A DNA stretch of 64,000 nt, from contig NZ_SAUZ01000001.1 of NCBI RefSeq assembly GCF_004022215.1, forward strand, positions 1 through 64,000. The letters are read 5' to 3'. Under the pieces are notes generated by a model. The model made no database searches. It was given only the letters and a program-made list of their open reading frames with translations, and had not been told where the DNA came from. This stretch comes from Paenirhodobacter populi (GTDB taxonomy: Bacteria > Pseudomonadota > Alphaproteobacteria > Rhodobacterales > Rhodobacteraceae). The position numbers were made by a program, and so were the translations under genes. Every line of letters begins with the position of its first letter. Within the stretch, counting starts at the first letter, position 1. Positions 34,401 through 43,781 of the stretch are shown here, piece after piece.

Positions 34401-35318
34401 ATGAAATTCACTGTTTCTGGTATTTGTCTGGCCGGGTTCATGGCCGTCGGCCCGTTCGGGGCGGCGCAGGCCGCGTCGCTGAGCGCGGTGGAGCTTCTTC
34501 AGCAATACAACCTCGTCGTGAAGGGGGACCTGAATTCGATGCAGGAGGTCGAGGGGAACGTCTATGTCGGCGGAAACCTGACCGGCTCGGCCCTGCAGGC
34601 CGTCAAGAAAAAGGCACCGGTGCCGGATGCCGGGCTGGCGAATGTGGTGATCCTCGGCAACAACAACGAGGTCACGCTGAACATCAACGATCCGGATGTG
34701 ACCGTGGTGATCGGCGGCACCAATACGGGCGTCGTCAACGAGGCGGGTACCGTGATCGTCGGCAGCACGCCGGCCGAACTGGTGCCGGACGCGAGCACGG
34801 TGTTCTCGACGCTGGACCAATGGTCCACGGATCTCTCGCATCTGGCGACGACCGGCACCTATACCGAGGGCGAGCAGGGCTATACCTTCGGCGCGGGCGT
34901 CTACAACATCTCGCTCGATGATTTCCGCAAGATGGCGTTCACATATGATCTCGCCGAGGGCGAAACGATCGTCTTCAATGTTTCGGGCACGGATCTGGCG
35001 ATCCACAAGAACTGGCCGGGCGTGCCCTTTGAACTGGGCCGGCAGGTCGTGTGGAACTTCTACGAGGCCGAAAACATCTCGATCGACGCAAAGGTGATCG
35101 GCTCGGTTCTCGCGCCGAAAGCGACGCTGTCGGGGTTCTCTGGCTCGCTCGAAGGGTCGGTCTTCGCGCTGGCGGTCAACCTGACCAATGGCGAGATCCA
35201 CCTGCAGCAACCGGACTTCGACATCGACACGCCGGTCGTTCCGGTGCCGGCCACCCTGCCGCTGCTGATCGGCGGTCTCGGCGCGCTGGCGGTGCTGCGC
35301 CGTCGCAAGGCGGCCTGA
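34401..35318 (+). CDS. Secreted choice-of-anchor A protein with VPLPA-CTERM tail
   Basis: The 305-residue exported protein has a signal peptide cut near AQAA, a choice-of-anchor A domain (GDLNSMQEVEGNVYVGGNL, VVILGNNNEV, and the late motif IDAKVIGSVLAPKATL), and a C-terminal sorting tail: VPVPATLPLLIGG, a hydrophobic helix and RRRKAA. The tail fits VPLPA-CTERM, the Rhodobacterales version of PEP-CTERM recognised by an exosortase. Such proteins are cut and placed at the cell surface or in the exopolysaccharide matrix. No exosortase gene is in this window. The gene is monocistronic with a long, structured upstream region. Confidence 0.88.
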   Translation: MKFTVSGICLAGFMAVGPFGAAQAASLSAVELLQQYNLVVKGDLNSMQEVEGNVYVGGNLTGSALQAVKKKAPVPDAGLANVVILGNNNEVTLNINDPDVTVVIGGTNTGVVNEAGTVIVGSTPAELVPDASTVFSTLDQWSTDLSHLATTGTYTEGEQGYTFGAGVYNISLDDFRKMAFTYDLAEGETIVFNVSGTDLAIHKNWPGVPFELGRQVVWNFYEAENISIDAKVIGSVLAPKATLSGFSGSLEGSVFALAVNLTNGEIHLQQPDFDIDTPVVPVPATLPLLIGGLGALAVLRRRKAA

Positions 35319-35328
35319 CGATTTCCCG

Positions 35329-35352
35329 CCGGCCCGGAACGTTCCGGGCCGG
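35329..35352 (+). terminator. Palindromic terminator-like hairpin
   Basis: CCGGCCCGGAAC-GTTCCGGGCCGG is a 24-base perfect palindrome 11 bases after the stop of the choice-of-anchor A gene. No T-run follows. Confidence 0.6.
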
Positions 35353-35576
35353 GGGCATCCTGTTGGCCGGGCTTCCGGCCGGCAGGCATTTCGGGGGATC
35401 CGCTCCCCGGCCCCGTTTCCCCCGGACAGGCGCCGCCTCGCGTGCTTGTGGCCGGGGGGCGGGTCGTCTAGAACAGGCCGCAACGGTGACGGCGCAGAGC
35501 CGGCCCGGGGGCGGCGGCTTGGCCCCCGACTGCCTGACAGCTGTCCGGGACCGCATCAGGAAAGGCAATCCAGCGC

Positions 35577-36539
35577 ATGAGCCCCGAAACCTCCGTCACC
35601 TTCCTTGTCACCCATTCGGGCGGTTTTCATGCCGATGAGCTGCTGTCGAGCGTGATCCTCTCGCGCCTCTTTCCGCAGGCCCGGATCGTGCGCAGCCGGG
35701 ACGAGGACTGGACCACGCCCGCGCCGGATCGCATCATCTACGACGTGGGCCGCGACTATGATCCGGCCCGGCAGATCTACGATCACCATCAGCGCAACGC
35801 CCCGACCCGCAGCGACGGCCGGCCGCTCAGTTCCTTCGGGCTGATCTGGATGCATTACGGGCGCGATTATCTGCGGGCGTCGGGCGTGGCCGAAGCGAAT
35901 CTGGACGGCATCCATGCCGCCTTCGACGCGGAGTTCGTGCTGCCGGTCGATCTGATGGACAATGGCGCGCTCAGCCCCGCGACGGCGGGGCCGCTGCTGT
36001 CCGGGCTGACACTGCCGGTGCTGCTGGAAACCCTGAAACCCGTCTTCGATGAACCCGACCCGGGGGCCGAGGACCGTGCCTTCGGCGCGGCGATGGCCGT
36101 CGCCCGCGCCTTTGTCGAGGCGAACATCGCCCGCAAGACCGCCAAGCTGCGGGCCGAGGCGATCGTGCTCGACGCGGTGGCGCGCGCCGGGGAAAGCCGG
36201 ATCCTCGAATTGCCGATGGGGATGCCGTTCCGCTCCGCCATCGACAAGGCCGGGGCGGATCATCTGCTGTTCGTCGTCAATCCGCGCGACAAGGACTGGA
36301 GCCTGTCGGGCATCCGCCGCGCAAACGACGGGTTCGAGCTGCGCGCCGACCTGCCTGTGGCCTGGGCCGGGCTGACGGACGCGGCGCTTGAGGCCGCCTC
36401 GGGCGTGCCGGGCGCGCGGTTTTGCCACAACGGCCGGTTCATCGCCGTGGCCGCGACGCGGGAGGCGATCCTGCGCATGGCGGAGCTTGCGGTGGCGGAG
36501 GCAGAGGCCGTCGCCGCGGCGGAGGGGCGCGATCCCTGA
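35577..36539 (+). CDS. MYG1 family (UPF0160) metal-dependent hydrolase
   Basis: The 320-residue protein has the MYG1 signature: THSGGFHADELLSSVIL at the start, the DHH-type metal motif IYDHHQRN near residue 81, and PVDLMDNG near 124. The family is related to DHH phosphoesterases and human MYG1 is a 3'-5' RNA exonuclease; the bacterial role is not established. It stands alone between the secreted protein and cueR, convergent with cueR (3 bases between the stops). The start ATG 35577 follows GGAAAGG. Confidence 0.9.
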   Translation: MSPETSVTFLVTHSGGFHADELLSSVILSRLFPQARIVRSRDEDWTTPAPDRIIYDVGRDYDPARQIYDHHQRNAPTRSDGRPLSSFGLIWMHYGRDYLRASGVAEANLDGIHAAFDAEFVLPVDLMDNGALSPATAGPLLSGLTLPVLLETLKPVFDEPDPGAEDRAFGAAMAVARAFVEANIARKTAKLRAEAIVLDAVARAGESRILELPMGMPFRSAIDKAGADHLLFVVNPRDKDWSLSGIRRANDGFELRADLPVAWAGLTDAALEAASGVPGARFCHNGRFIAVAATREAILRMAELAVAEAEAVAAAEGRDP

Positions 36540-36542
36540 CGG

Positions 36543-36935
36543 TCAGGGGCGCTTGCCGCTCAACTCCTCGAGGATCGCGCAGTCGGGCTGATCGTCGCCG
36601 TGGCATTGCGCGATCAGCGCCCGGAGCTGCGCTTCCAGCGCGCGCAGACGGGCGATCCTGTCCTGCACCGCCGCAAGGTTCTTTTGCGCCAATGCCCGGA
36701 CCTCGCGGCTGGCGCGGCCGGGATCGGCGTTCAGCGCGGCGAGCCTGCGGCATTCGTCCAACGAAAAGCCCATGTGTCGCGCCTGCGCGATCAGCATCAG
36801 CCGGTCCAGATCGGCCGCGGAATAGTCGCGATAGCCGTTTTCCGCCCGAGCGGGGGCGACAAGGCCGATATCCTCATAATAGCGCAGGGTTCTGGCCGGG
36901 ATCCCGGTCCGCTGCGTGATGTCGCCGATATTCAT
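36543..36935 (-). CDS. cueR: Cu(I)-responsive regulator CueR
   Basis: This 130-residue MerR-family activator has an N-terminal winged helix ([25 protein letters not shown]), a coiled-coil dimer helix, and the C-terminal copper loop CHGDDQPDC, with the C-x7-C spacing of CueR. It is divergent from copA with 96 bases between the starts, which hold a MerR-type operator. It should twist that promoter open when it binds Cu(I). Confidence 0.94.
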   Translation of the reverse strand: MNIGDITQRTGIPARTLRYYEDIGLVAPARAENGYRDYSAADLDRLMLIAQARHMGFSLDECRRLAALNADPGRASREVRALAQKNLAAVQDRIARLRALEAQLRALIAQCHGDDQPDCAILEELSGKRP

Positions 36936-36971
36936 CTGCGGCCCTCCTTCGTCGATCCGGCCGGAACGGCC

Positions 36972-36999
36972 TTGACCTTCCACCTGCTGGAAGCATTAC
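36972..36999 (+). promoter_or_regulatory. CueR operator and copA promoter
   Basis: TTGACC (-35, 36972-36977) overlaps the dyad CCTTCC-N6-GGAAGC, followed by CATTAC near the -10 position. The ACCTTCC...GGAAG shape with a long spacer matches known CueR-controlled promoters. Confidence 0.8.
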
Positions 37000-37031
37000 C
37001 TGACCGGGCGAGGAAACCAAAGGCGGTTATC

Positions 37032-39488
37032 ATGACGTCGCAACACCAGCACCATCATCCCGCAACCCCGGCCGAGGCGGTCACCCGCGATCCGGTCTGC
37101 GGCATGACTGTGGACCCGGCCGCGGGCAAGCCTTCGCACGCGTATAACGGGCAGACCTGGCATTTCTGCTGCATGAAGTGTCACGACAAATTCGTGGCCG
37201 ATCCCGAAAGCTATGCCACGGCGCGCGATCCGGTCTGCGGCATGACCGTCAACCGGGGCACGGCGGCGCATATGCTGAAACACGACGGCGCGCGCCATTA
37301 TTTCTGTTCGGACCATTGCCTGAAGAAGTTCGAGGCCGATCCGGCGGCCTATCTGGGCGAGGCCGCAAAACCGCAACCCGTCCCCGAGGGCACGATCTAC
37401 ACCTGCCCGATGCACCCGGAAATCCGGCAGGACCATCCGGGCGACTGCCCGATTTGCGGCATGGCGCTGGAACCGCTGCACCCGACCGCCGACAGTGGCC
37501 CGAACCCGGAACTGGTCGATTTCCGCCGCCGGTTGTGGCTGATGGCGCCGCTTGCCGCCGCGGTCGCGGTGCTGGAGATGGGCGACCACGTGGGCATCCC
37601 CTTCGCCGACTGGATCGGGCATCGCGCCTTCCTCTGGCTGCAATTCGCGCTCTCGACGCCGGTTCTGCTGCTGGCGAAGCCGTTCTTCGTGCGGGGCTGG
37701 AAGTCGGTGGTCAACCGCTCGCCCAATATGTGGACGCTGATTTCGCTGGGCACGCTGGCGGCGTGGCTGTTCTCGCTTGTCGGGCTGCTGGCGCCCGGCG
37801 TCTTCCCGCCCGCGATGCGCGATCATCATGGCCTGCCGCCGGTGTATTTCGAGGCTGCGGCGATGATCCTCGTCCTCGTGCTGGTCGGCCAGATCATGGA
37901 GCTGATGGCGCGCGAGCGCACCGGGGACGCGATCCGGGCGTTGCTCAACCTCGCGCCCCGGACGGCGCGGCGCATCACCGCGACGGGGGAGGAGGACGTG
38001 CCCCTCGATCAGGTCGGCACCGGCGACCGGCTGCGGGTGCGGCCGGGTGAATCCGTGCCTGTCGACGGGGTGGTGGCCGAGGGTGGGTCCTCCATCGACG
38101 AAAGCATGCTGACGGGGGAATCGCTGCCGGTCGCCAAGGCGGTGGGTGACGAGGTCACCGGCGGTACGCTGAACGGGCAGGGCAGCTTTGTGATGGAGGC
38201 CCGCGCCGTCGGCGCCGACAGCACCCTTGCGCGGATCGTCGCGATGGTCGGGCAGGCGCAACGGTCGCGCGCGCCCATTCAGGGGCTGGCCGACCGGGTG
38301 GCGATGGTCTTCGTGCCCGCCGTGGTGGCGGTGGCGGTTCTGGCCTTCGTCGGCTGGATGATCTTTGGCCCGTCACCGGCGCTTGGCTATGCGGTGGCGG
38401 CGGCGGTATCGGTGCTGATCATCGCCTGCCCCTGCGCGCTGGGCCTGGCGACGCCGATGTCGGTCATGGTGGGCACCGGGCGCGGGGCGCGCGCGGGCGT
38501 CCTGATCCGCGACGCCGAGGCGCTGGAGCGTTTCGCCAAGGTCGATACGCTGATCGTCGACAAGACCGGCACGCTGACCGAGGGCAAGCCCGCCCTGACC
38601 GATGTGATCGCGCAAGGGGTCACGCAGGACCGGCTGCTGACGCTGGCCGCCGCGCTGGAACGCGGCTCCGAACACCCGCTGGCCGAGGCGATCGTGACCG
38701 GCGCGGGCGACGTGCCGAAGCTGGTGCCCGAGGCGTTCGAGGCGGTGACCGGCAAGGGCGTCCGCGCGCGGGTCGAGGGCGCGCGGGTCGCGCTTGGCAA
38801 TGCGGCGCTGATGGCGGAGGAGGGGGCCGACATCTCGGCCCTGACCGAAACCGCCGAGCGGCTGCAATCCGAGGGCAAGACGGCGATGTTCCTGTCCGTC
38901 GACGGGCAGGCGGCGGGGATCGTCGCGGTGGCCGACCGGATCAAGGAAACCACTCCGCAGGCGATCCGCGACCTTCAGGCCGAGGGGCTGCGCATCGTCA
39001 TGGCGACGGGCGACAGCCCGCGCACCGCGCAGGCGGTGGCGCGGCAGCTTGGGCTTGCCGATGTGCGGGCCGGCGTCTCGCCCGAGGGCAAGGTGGCGAT
39101 CCTGAACGAGCTGAAGGCAAAGGGCGCCTCGGTCGCGATGGCGGGGGACGGGGTGAACGACGCCCCGGCGCTGGCCTCGGCCGATGTGGGGATCGCGATG
39201 GGCACGGGGGCGGATGTGGCGCTGGAAAGCGCCGGGCTGACGCTGGTGAAGGGCGACCTGACCGGCATCCTGCGCGCCCGCCGTCTGGCCGAGGCGGTGA
39301 TGCGCAACATCCGCGAAAACCTGTTCTTCGCCTTCGTCTACAACGCGGCGGGGGTGCCGATCGCGGCGGGGGTGCTGTATCCGGTCTTCGGGATCCTGCT
39401 GTCGCCGGTGATCGCCGCGCTGGCGATGAGCCTCAGCTCCGTCTCGGTGATCGCCAATGCGCTGCGCCTGCGGAATGTGCGGCTGTGA
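37032..39488 (+). CDS. copA: Copper-exporting P1B-type ATPase with YHS domains
   Basis: The 818-residue pump expels Cu(I) from the cytoplasm. It lacks the usual HMA domains. Instead it has a His-rich head (QHQHHH), two YHS domains (DPVCGMTV near 22 and 69), and a heavy-metal-binding region ([20 protein letters not shown]). The membrane part has CPC near residue 466, DKTGT near 511, SEHPLAEAI, and [10 protein letters not shown]. The late helices carry YN and MSLSS, the Cu(I) signature of the P1B-1 class. It is driven by the CueR promoter. A GC hairpin follows the stop. Confidence 0.93.
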   Translation: MTSQHQHHHPATPAEAVTRDPVCGMTVDPAAGKPSHAYNGQTWHFCCMKCHDKFVADPESYATARDPVCGMTVNRGTAAHMLKHDGARHYFCSDHCLKKFEADPAAYLGEAAKPQPVPEGTIYTCPMHPEIRQDHPGDCPICGMALEPLHPTADSGPNPELVDFRRRLWLMAPLAAAVAVLEMGDHVGIPFADWIGHRAFLWLQFALSTPVLLLAKPFFVRGWKSVVNRSPNMWTLISLGTLAAWLFSLVGLLAPGVFPPAMRDHHGLPPVYFEAAAMILVLVLVGQIMELMARERTGDAIRALLNLAPRTARRITATGEEDVPLDQVGTGDRLRVRPGESVPVDGVVAEGGSSIDESMLTGESLPVAKAVGDEVTGGTLNGQGSFVMEARAVGADSTLARIVAMVGQAQRSRAPIQGLADRVAMVFVPAVVAVAVLAFVGWMIFGPSPALGYAVAAAVSVLIIACPCALGLATPMSVMVGTGRGARAGVLIRDAEALERFAKVDTLIVDKTGTLTEGKPALTDVIAQGVTQDRLLTLAAALERGSEHPLAEAIVTGAGDVPKLVPEAFEAVTGKGVRARVEGARVALGNAALMAEEGADISALTETAERLQSEGKTAMFLSVDGQAAGIVAVADRIKETTPQAIRDLQAEGLRIVMATGDSPRTAQAVARQLGLADVRAGVSPEGKVAILNELKAKGASVAMAGDGVNDAPALASADVGIAMGTGADVALESAGLTLVKGDLTGILRARRLAEAVMRNIRENLFFAFVYNAAGVPIAAGVLYPVFGILLSPVIAALAMSLSSVSVIANALRLRNVRL

Positions 39489-39491
39489 AAA

Positions 39492-39509
39492 GGGGCCCCT
39501 CGGGGCCCC
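39492..39509 (-). terminator. Terminator between copA and tRNA-Leu
   Basis: GGGGCCCC-TC-GGGGCCCC is a perfect 8-bp stem. On the minus strand it is followed by TTTT, so it best serves tRNA-Leu; it also closes copA. Confidence 0.75.
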
Positions 39510-39543
39510 GTCCTGCCGGTTTTCATCAATGTCAGGAAGGGGA

Positions 39544-39630
39544 TGGTGCGGTCGAGAAGACTCGAACTTCCACGGGAGTTACCCCACAGCGACCTCAACG
39601 CTGCGCGTCTACCAATTCCGCCACGACCGC
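39544..39630 (-). tRNA. tRNA-Leu(GAG)
   Basis: The minus strand gives a class II tRNA of 87 nt. Acceptor GCGGTCG pairs with CGACCGC, the D-arm contains GGTAGACGC, the anticodon loop TTGAGGT carries GAG, the variable arm is long, the T-arm holds GTTCGAGTC, and CCA is encoded. Confidence 0.95.
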
Positions 39631-39815
39631 ATATCTTGGCTTGGTGAAGCGCATTTAGCCGAGCCTTCCGCGAATGAAAAGCGGATTTTTCGCCTTGCGA
39701 CGATTTTCCCGGTCTTTCCCCGCGCGCAGCCTTTTGCCGCGGGGATCCGGGCTTGAGGGGCGGGGCCGCATGGCCTAGTGATCAACCGTCTGACCGTGCG
39801 CAGCAGGAGACAGCC

Positions 39816-40508
39816 ATGCCCGAGTGGATCCGTTCCGACCGTCCCGTTCCCTATCCGGAGGCGCTGGCCTTCATGGAGCGGCGCGTGGCCGAGATCGCGA
39901 CGGGGCGCGCGGAAGAGGCGATCTGGCTGCTGGAACATCCGCCGCTGTATACCGCGGGCACCTCGGCCCGGGCCGAGGATCTGATCACCCCGGACCGCTT
40001 CCCGGTCTATCAGGCCGGGCGGGGCGGGCAATACACCTATCACGGGCCGGGGCAGCGGATCGTCTATGTGATGCTCGACCTCAACCGGCGGGGCAAGGAC
40101 GTGCGCTGCTTCGTGCGGCATCTGGAAAGCTGGGTGATCCGCACGCTGGCCGAGTTCAACCTGCGCGGCGAGATCCGCGATGGCCGCGTCGGCGTCTGGG
40201 TCGCCCGGCCGGACAAGCCCCGCGGGCCGGACGGCACTGTGGCCGAGGACAAGATCGCCGCGATCGGGGTCAAGCTGCGCCGCTGGGTAAGCTTTCACGG
40301 GATCTCGATCAACGTCGAGCCGGATCTGGAACATTTCTCCGGCATCGTGCCCTGCGGCATCCACGATCACGGGGTCACCAGCCTTGTCGATCTGGGCCTG
40401 CCGGTCGGCATGGGCGATCTGGACGCGGCGCTGGAGCGTGCCTTCGCCGAGGTCTTCGGCGAGGTTACGCCGGGCCTTGCCGGATGCGACCTTCTGCACG
40501 CCGGCTGA
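39816..40508 (+). CDS. lipB: Octanoyltransferase
   Basis: LipB moves octanoyl from acyl-carrier protein to lipoyl domains, the first step of lipoate synthesis. The 230-residue product has the substrate loop [13 protein letters not shown], the conserved Lys ([11 protein letters not shown]) and the nucleophile Cys ([13 protein letters not shown]). ATG 39816 follows AGGAG at 39804-39808. A cytochrome c gene starts 19 bases after the stop; I see no functional link. Confidence 0.96.
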   Translation: MPEWIRSDRPVPYPEALAFMERRVAEIATGRAEEAIWLLEHPPLYTAGTSARAEDLITPDRFPVYQAGRGGQYTYHGPGQRIVYVMLDLNRRGKDVRCFVRHLESWVIRTLAEFNLRGEIRDGRVGVWVARPDKPRGPDGTVAEDKIAAIGVKLRRWVSFHGISINVEPDLEHFSGIVPCGIHDHGVTSLVDLGLPVGMGDLDAALERAFAEVFGEVTPGLAGCDLLHAG

Positions 40509-40527
40509 GAACTCTGAGGATGATGCG

Positions 40528-40932
40528 ATGAAGAACAGCCTTCCTGCCATTCTTGCTGCGCTTGCCTTTGTCGCCGCGCCCGCCCTTGCGGCGGATCCCG
40601 AGGCGGGGGAGAAGCTTTTCGTCCGCTGCAAGGCCTGCCATTCCATCACCGCCGCCGACGGCACGGCGATCGTCAGGGGCGGCAAGGTCGGCCCGGATCT
40701 GTTCGGGGTGGTCGGGCGGCCGGCCGCCTCGGTCGAGGGATATGCCTACGGAGCGGGGATCCTTGAGGCGAAAGAGGCGGGGCTGGTCTGGGACGAGGCC
40801 CTGCTGGCCGAATACCTGCGCGATCCGACGAAATTCATCGACACCCATGGCGGGTCGGGTGCGTCGAAGATGGTGTTCAAGCTGCCGAAAGGCGGCGAGG
40901 ATATCGCGGCCTATCTGGCCGGGCTGAAATAG
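40528..40932 (+). CDS. Class I cytochrome c (c2/c550-like)
   Basis: The 134-residue periplasmic cytochrome has a signal peptide (cut after ALA, before ADPEAGEK), one heme site CKACH near 34-38, and a likely Met axial ligand in GASKMVFKL. Its size and the KVGPDLFGVVGR segment fit cytochrome c2/c550 electron carriers of Rhodobacterales. It likely carries electrons to an oxidase or reductase elsewhere; the quinol oxidase in this window does not need it. It is probably cotranscribed with lipB. Confidence 0.9.
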   Translation: MKNSLPAILAALAFVAAPALAADPEAGEKLFVRCKACHSITAADGTAIVRGGKVGPDLFGVVGRPAASVEGYAYGAGILEAKEAGLVWDEALLAEYLRDPTKFIDTHGGSGASKMVFKLPKGGEDIAAYLAGLK

Positions 40933-41421
40933 CGGCACGCGCCCGCGATCCGGCCGGAAATTCCTCACGACCATATGCGGCAATGCCGCGAACGGCGTCC
41001 TGTTCCGCAGAGATCCTGCGGAATACGCGGATTCGGCATATTTGCCTAAATTTTACGCACATTACCCATCTCATGCCCGCTTGCTGCGCGATGAAGGCAT
41101 ACCTTCGCGCGGGATCGGCAAATGACGCAAGAAATGCCTCCGGAACCCTGCGCCGACACGAGAATACCGCGATAATGTGCATGGTCACGAAAAGATCGCC
41201 GCCCGATCGTGCCGAATTCGCCAATCGATAAGGCAGGTCAGAAATGCCGGAGCTGTCGCTCATGGGCATTTTTGTGTCGCTTTTCATCGGTCCCGTTTCT
41301 GTCTCCCGGGCGGTCCGGTCCTGCGCGGCGGGGCGGGCAATTGTCCGGTTGAAATCGGTGAAATCGGTCGCTTAACTTGCCTCACGGGAAAACGAACCAG
41401 AAAATTACGGGGAGCCCGAAT
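40933..41421. other. Leader region of the polyamine-type ABC operon
   Basis: I see no convincing gene in these 489 bases. Just after the cytochrome gene is a small inverted repeat (TGCGGCA, then TGCCGC) near 40976. The middle is relatively AT-rich and could hold a promoter. A terminator-like hairpin at 41242-41273 lies 150 bases before the first gene, which suggests a leader RNA or attenuator. Confidence 0.5.
41242..41273 (+). terminator. Terminator-like hairpin in the leader of the ABC operon
   Basis: AAATGCC and GGCATTT form the outer stem, with an inner AGC-TGTC-GCT stem, followed by TTTTT. It ends no visible gene, so it may end a small RNA or act as an attenuator. Confidence 0.55.
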
Positions 41422-42525
41422 TTGGCCACAGCTGCGACCGACGAAGGTTTCGTCGTATTTGATCACGTGCAGAAGAGCTACGACGGCGAAAACCTCGTCG
41501 TCAAAGACCTGAATCTCAACATCGGCAAGGGGGAATTCCTGACGATGCTCGGCCCGTCGGGCTCGGGCAAGACGACCTGTCTGATGATGCTCGCGGGATT
41601 TGAGACCGCCACGCGCGGCGAGATCCGGTTGAGCGGCGTCGACATCAACCACGTGCCGCCGCACAAGCGCGGCATCGGCATGGTGTTCCAGAATTACGCG
41701 CTGTTCCCCCATATGACCGTGGCGGAAAACCTGTCCTTCCCGCTTGAAGTGCGCGGCATGGGCAAGTCCGAACGCGACGCCAAGGTGACCCGCGCGCTCG
41801 ACATGGTGCAGATGGGCAAGTTCGCCAACCGCCGGCCGGCGCAGATGTCGGGTGGTCAGCAGCAGCGGATCGCGCTGGCGCGGGCTCTGGTCTTCGATCC
41901 GGAGCTGGTGCTGATGGACGAACCGCTCGGCGCGCTCGACAAGCAGCTGCGCGAGCATATGCAGTTCGAGATCAAGGGCCTGCACGACCGGCTCGGCATC
42001 ACCGTGGTCTACGTGACCCACGACCAGGGCGAGGCGCTGACCATGTCGGACCGCGTCGCCGTGTTCAACGACGGGCGGATCCAGCAGCTTGCCCCGCCGG
42101 ATGAGCTGTATGAACGCCCGAAGAACAGCTTCGTCGCGCAGTTCATCGGCGAGAACAACAAGCTGCCCGGCAAGGTCGAGACCCTCGACGGCGACAAATG
42201 CACCGTGCGGCTCCAGACCGGCGAGTTGATTTCCGCCACGCCGGTCAACCTGCGCCATGTCGGGCAGGAGACGCTGGTCTCGATCCGGCCGGAACGGGTG
42301 GAATTCAAGCCCGAGATGATGCCCGCCGACGCCTATCAGATCGAGGCCGAGGTGATCGAGGTGATCTACATGGGCGACATCTTCCGCACCCGGATGAAGG
42401 TCGCGGGCACCGACGATTTCGTGATGAAATGCCGCAATACGCTTGGCCAGACCCGGCTCAAGGCCGGCCAGAAGCTCAAGATCGGCTGGCATCCGCAGGA
42501 TGCCCGCGCACTCGACCCCGCATGA
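41422..42525 (+). CDS. potA: Spermidine/putrescine-type ABC transporter ATPase
   Basis: The 367-residue ATPase has Walker A (GPSGSGKTT), signature (MSGGQQQR), Walker B (LVLMDEP), the switch His (YVTHD) and a C-terminal TOBE domain. It energises uptake by the two permeases downstream. The start is TTG 41422 with GGGGAG nine bases upstream, giving MATAATDEG; upstream codons do not match relatives. First gene of a four-gene operon (ATPase, binding protein, two permeases). The pot name is by family; several related systems exist, so the substrate is not proven. Confidence 0.88.
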   Translation: MATAATDEGFVVFDHVQKSYDGENLVVKDLNLNIGKGEFLTMLGPSGSGKTTCLMMLAGFETATRGEIRLSGVDINHVPPHKRGIGMVFQNYALFPHMTVAENLSFPLEVRGMGKSERDAKVTRALDMVQMGKFANRRPAQMSGGQQQRIALARALVFDPELVLMDEPLGALDKQLREHMQFEIKGLHDRLGITVVYVTHDQGEALTMSDRVAVFNDGRIQQLAPPDELYERPKNSFVAQFIGENNKLPGKVETLDGDKCTVRLQTGELISATPVNLRHVGQETLVSIRPERVEFKPEMMPADAYQIEAEVIEVIYMGDIFRTRMKVAGTDDFVMKCRNTLGQTRLKAGQKLKIGWHPQDARALDPA

Positions 42526-42596
42526 GGGACCGCCCTGCGCGCCGGATACAGGCGCGGGGGCGTCAAACAGACTAACAGCACAGGGAGCTGAAATTC

Positions 42597-43670
42597 ATGA
42601 AGAAACTTTTCCTCACCACGGCACTGACCTGCAGCACCGCCTTTGCCGCACAGGCAGAGGTGGTGGTCATGAGCTGGGGCGGATCCTACGGCGCCGCGCA
42701 GACCGAGGCGCATGTGAAGCCGTTCATGGCCGAAAGCGGGATCAAGACCACGATGATCGATTCCGACAACCCGGCGGTTCCGATCAAGGCGCAGGTCGAG
42801 GCGGGCAACGTCACCGTCGATGTCGTCTCGCTCGAATATGCCGATGCGATCCGGCTGTGCGACGAAGGTCTGCTCGAACCGATCGACCCGTCCTCGCTGC
42901 CCGCCGGGTCCGACGGCACGCCGGCGATCGACGACTTCCTGCCCGGCGCGATCACCGAATGCGGTGTCTCGACCGACATCTGGTCGAACATCTACGCCTA
43001 TGACAGCACCAAATTCCCGGATGCGAAGCCCACGACCATCGCCGATTTCTTCGACACCGAGAAGTTCCCCGGCAAGCGCGGCCTGAAGAAGGGCGCCAAG
43101 GCGGTTCTGGAAGTCGCGCTGATGGGTGACGGCGTCCCGGCGAGCGAGGTCTACGAGACGCTGAACACCCCGGAAGGCATCGACCGCGCGTTCAAGAAGC
43201 TCGACTCGATCAAGAAGGACATCATCTGGTGGGAAGCGGGCGCGCAGGCGCCGCAGCTGCTGGCCGACGGCGAAGTCGTGATGACCACCGCCTACAACGG
43301 CCGGATCTTCAACGCCGCGATCGACGAGAACAAGCCCTTCGTCATCGTCTGGGACGGCCAGATCTACGAAAACGAGATGTATTCGATCCCGAAGGGCGCG
43401 CCGCATATGGAAGACGCGATGAAGTTCATCGAATACGCGACCTCGACCGAAGGGCTGCGCGCCTCGGCCGAACAGATCTCCTACGGTCCGGCGCGGAAAT
43501 CGGCGAACCTTGGCGGCGACATCATCTACAAGGACGGCAAGACGGTCATGGGGCCGAACCTGCCGACCTATCCCGCCAACCTGGAAAACGCGCTCGAATC
43601 CTCGTTCGAGTTCTGGGTCGACCACGATTCCGAGCTGAACGAACGCTTCAACGCCTGGCTGGCAAGCTGA
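42597..43670 (+). CDS. Periplasmic polyamine-type substrate-binding protein
   Basis: The 357-residue PotD/PotF-like protein has a signal peptide cut after AQA, before EVVVMSWGG. The mature part has the two-lobe binding fold of family 1 (SWGGSYGAAQ, VDVVSLEYADA, WSNIYAYDS). Such proteins bind polyamines or related cations, often using Asp and Trp residues, but the ligand cannot be fixed here. It lies between the ATPase and the permeases, and a strong stem-loop follows the stop. It is probably the most abundant product of the operon. Confidence 0.9.
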   Translation: MKKLFLTTALTCSTAFAAQAEVVVMSWGGSYGAAQTEAHVKPFMAESGIKTTMIDSDNPAVPIKAQVEAGNVTVDVVSLEYADAIRLCDEGLLEPIDPSSLPAGSDGTPAIDDFLPGAITECGVSTDIWSNIYAYDSTKFPDAKPTTIADFFDTEKFPGKRGLKKGAKAVLEVALMGDGVPASEVYETLNTPEGIDRAFKKLDSIKKDIIWWEAGAQAPQLLADGEVVMTTAYNGRIFNAAIDENKPFVIVWDGQIYENEMYSIPKGAPHMEDAMKFIEYATSTEGLRASAEQISYGPARKSANLGGDIIYKDGKTVMGPNLPTYPANLENALESSFEFWVDHDSELNERFNAWLAS

Positions 43671-43687
43671 TCCGGCCCGCAAGAAAC

Positions 43688-43716
43688 CCGGTCGGCGGAA
43701 GGATCCCGCCGGCCGG
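43688..43716 (+). promoter_or_regulatory. Intercistronic stem-loop after the binding-protein gene
   Basis: CCGGTCGGCGG and CCGCCGGCCGG pair over 11 bp (one T-G pair) with a 7-base loop. There is no T-run, so it more likely protects the upstream mRNA 3' end than ends transcription. Confidence 0.6.
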
Positions 43717-43781
43717 GGCGTCGTTTCCGGCCACGCCCGGCAATGATCCGCTGCCGCGCAGCCTTTCAGATGAGGGATCGC

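Noticed and set aside
40983-41231. Small open frame of about 82 codons in the leader of the ABC operon
   Set aside because: It has no ribosome site, a Cys/Arg-rich product with no recognisable pattern, and lies in a region better explained as a leader.
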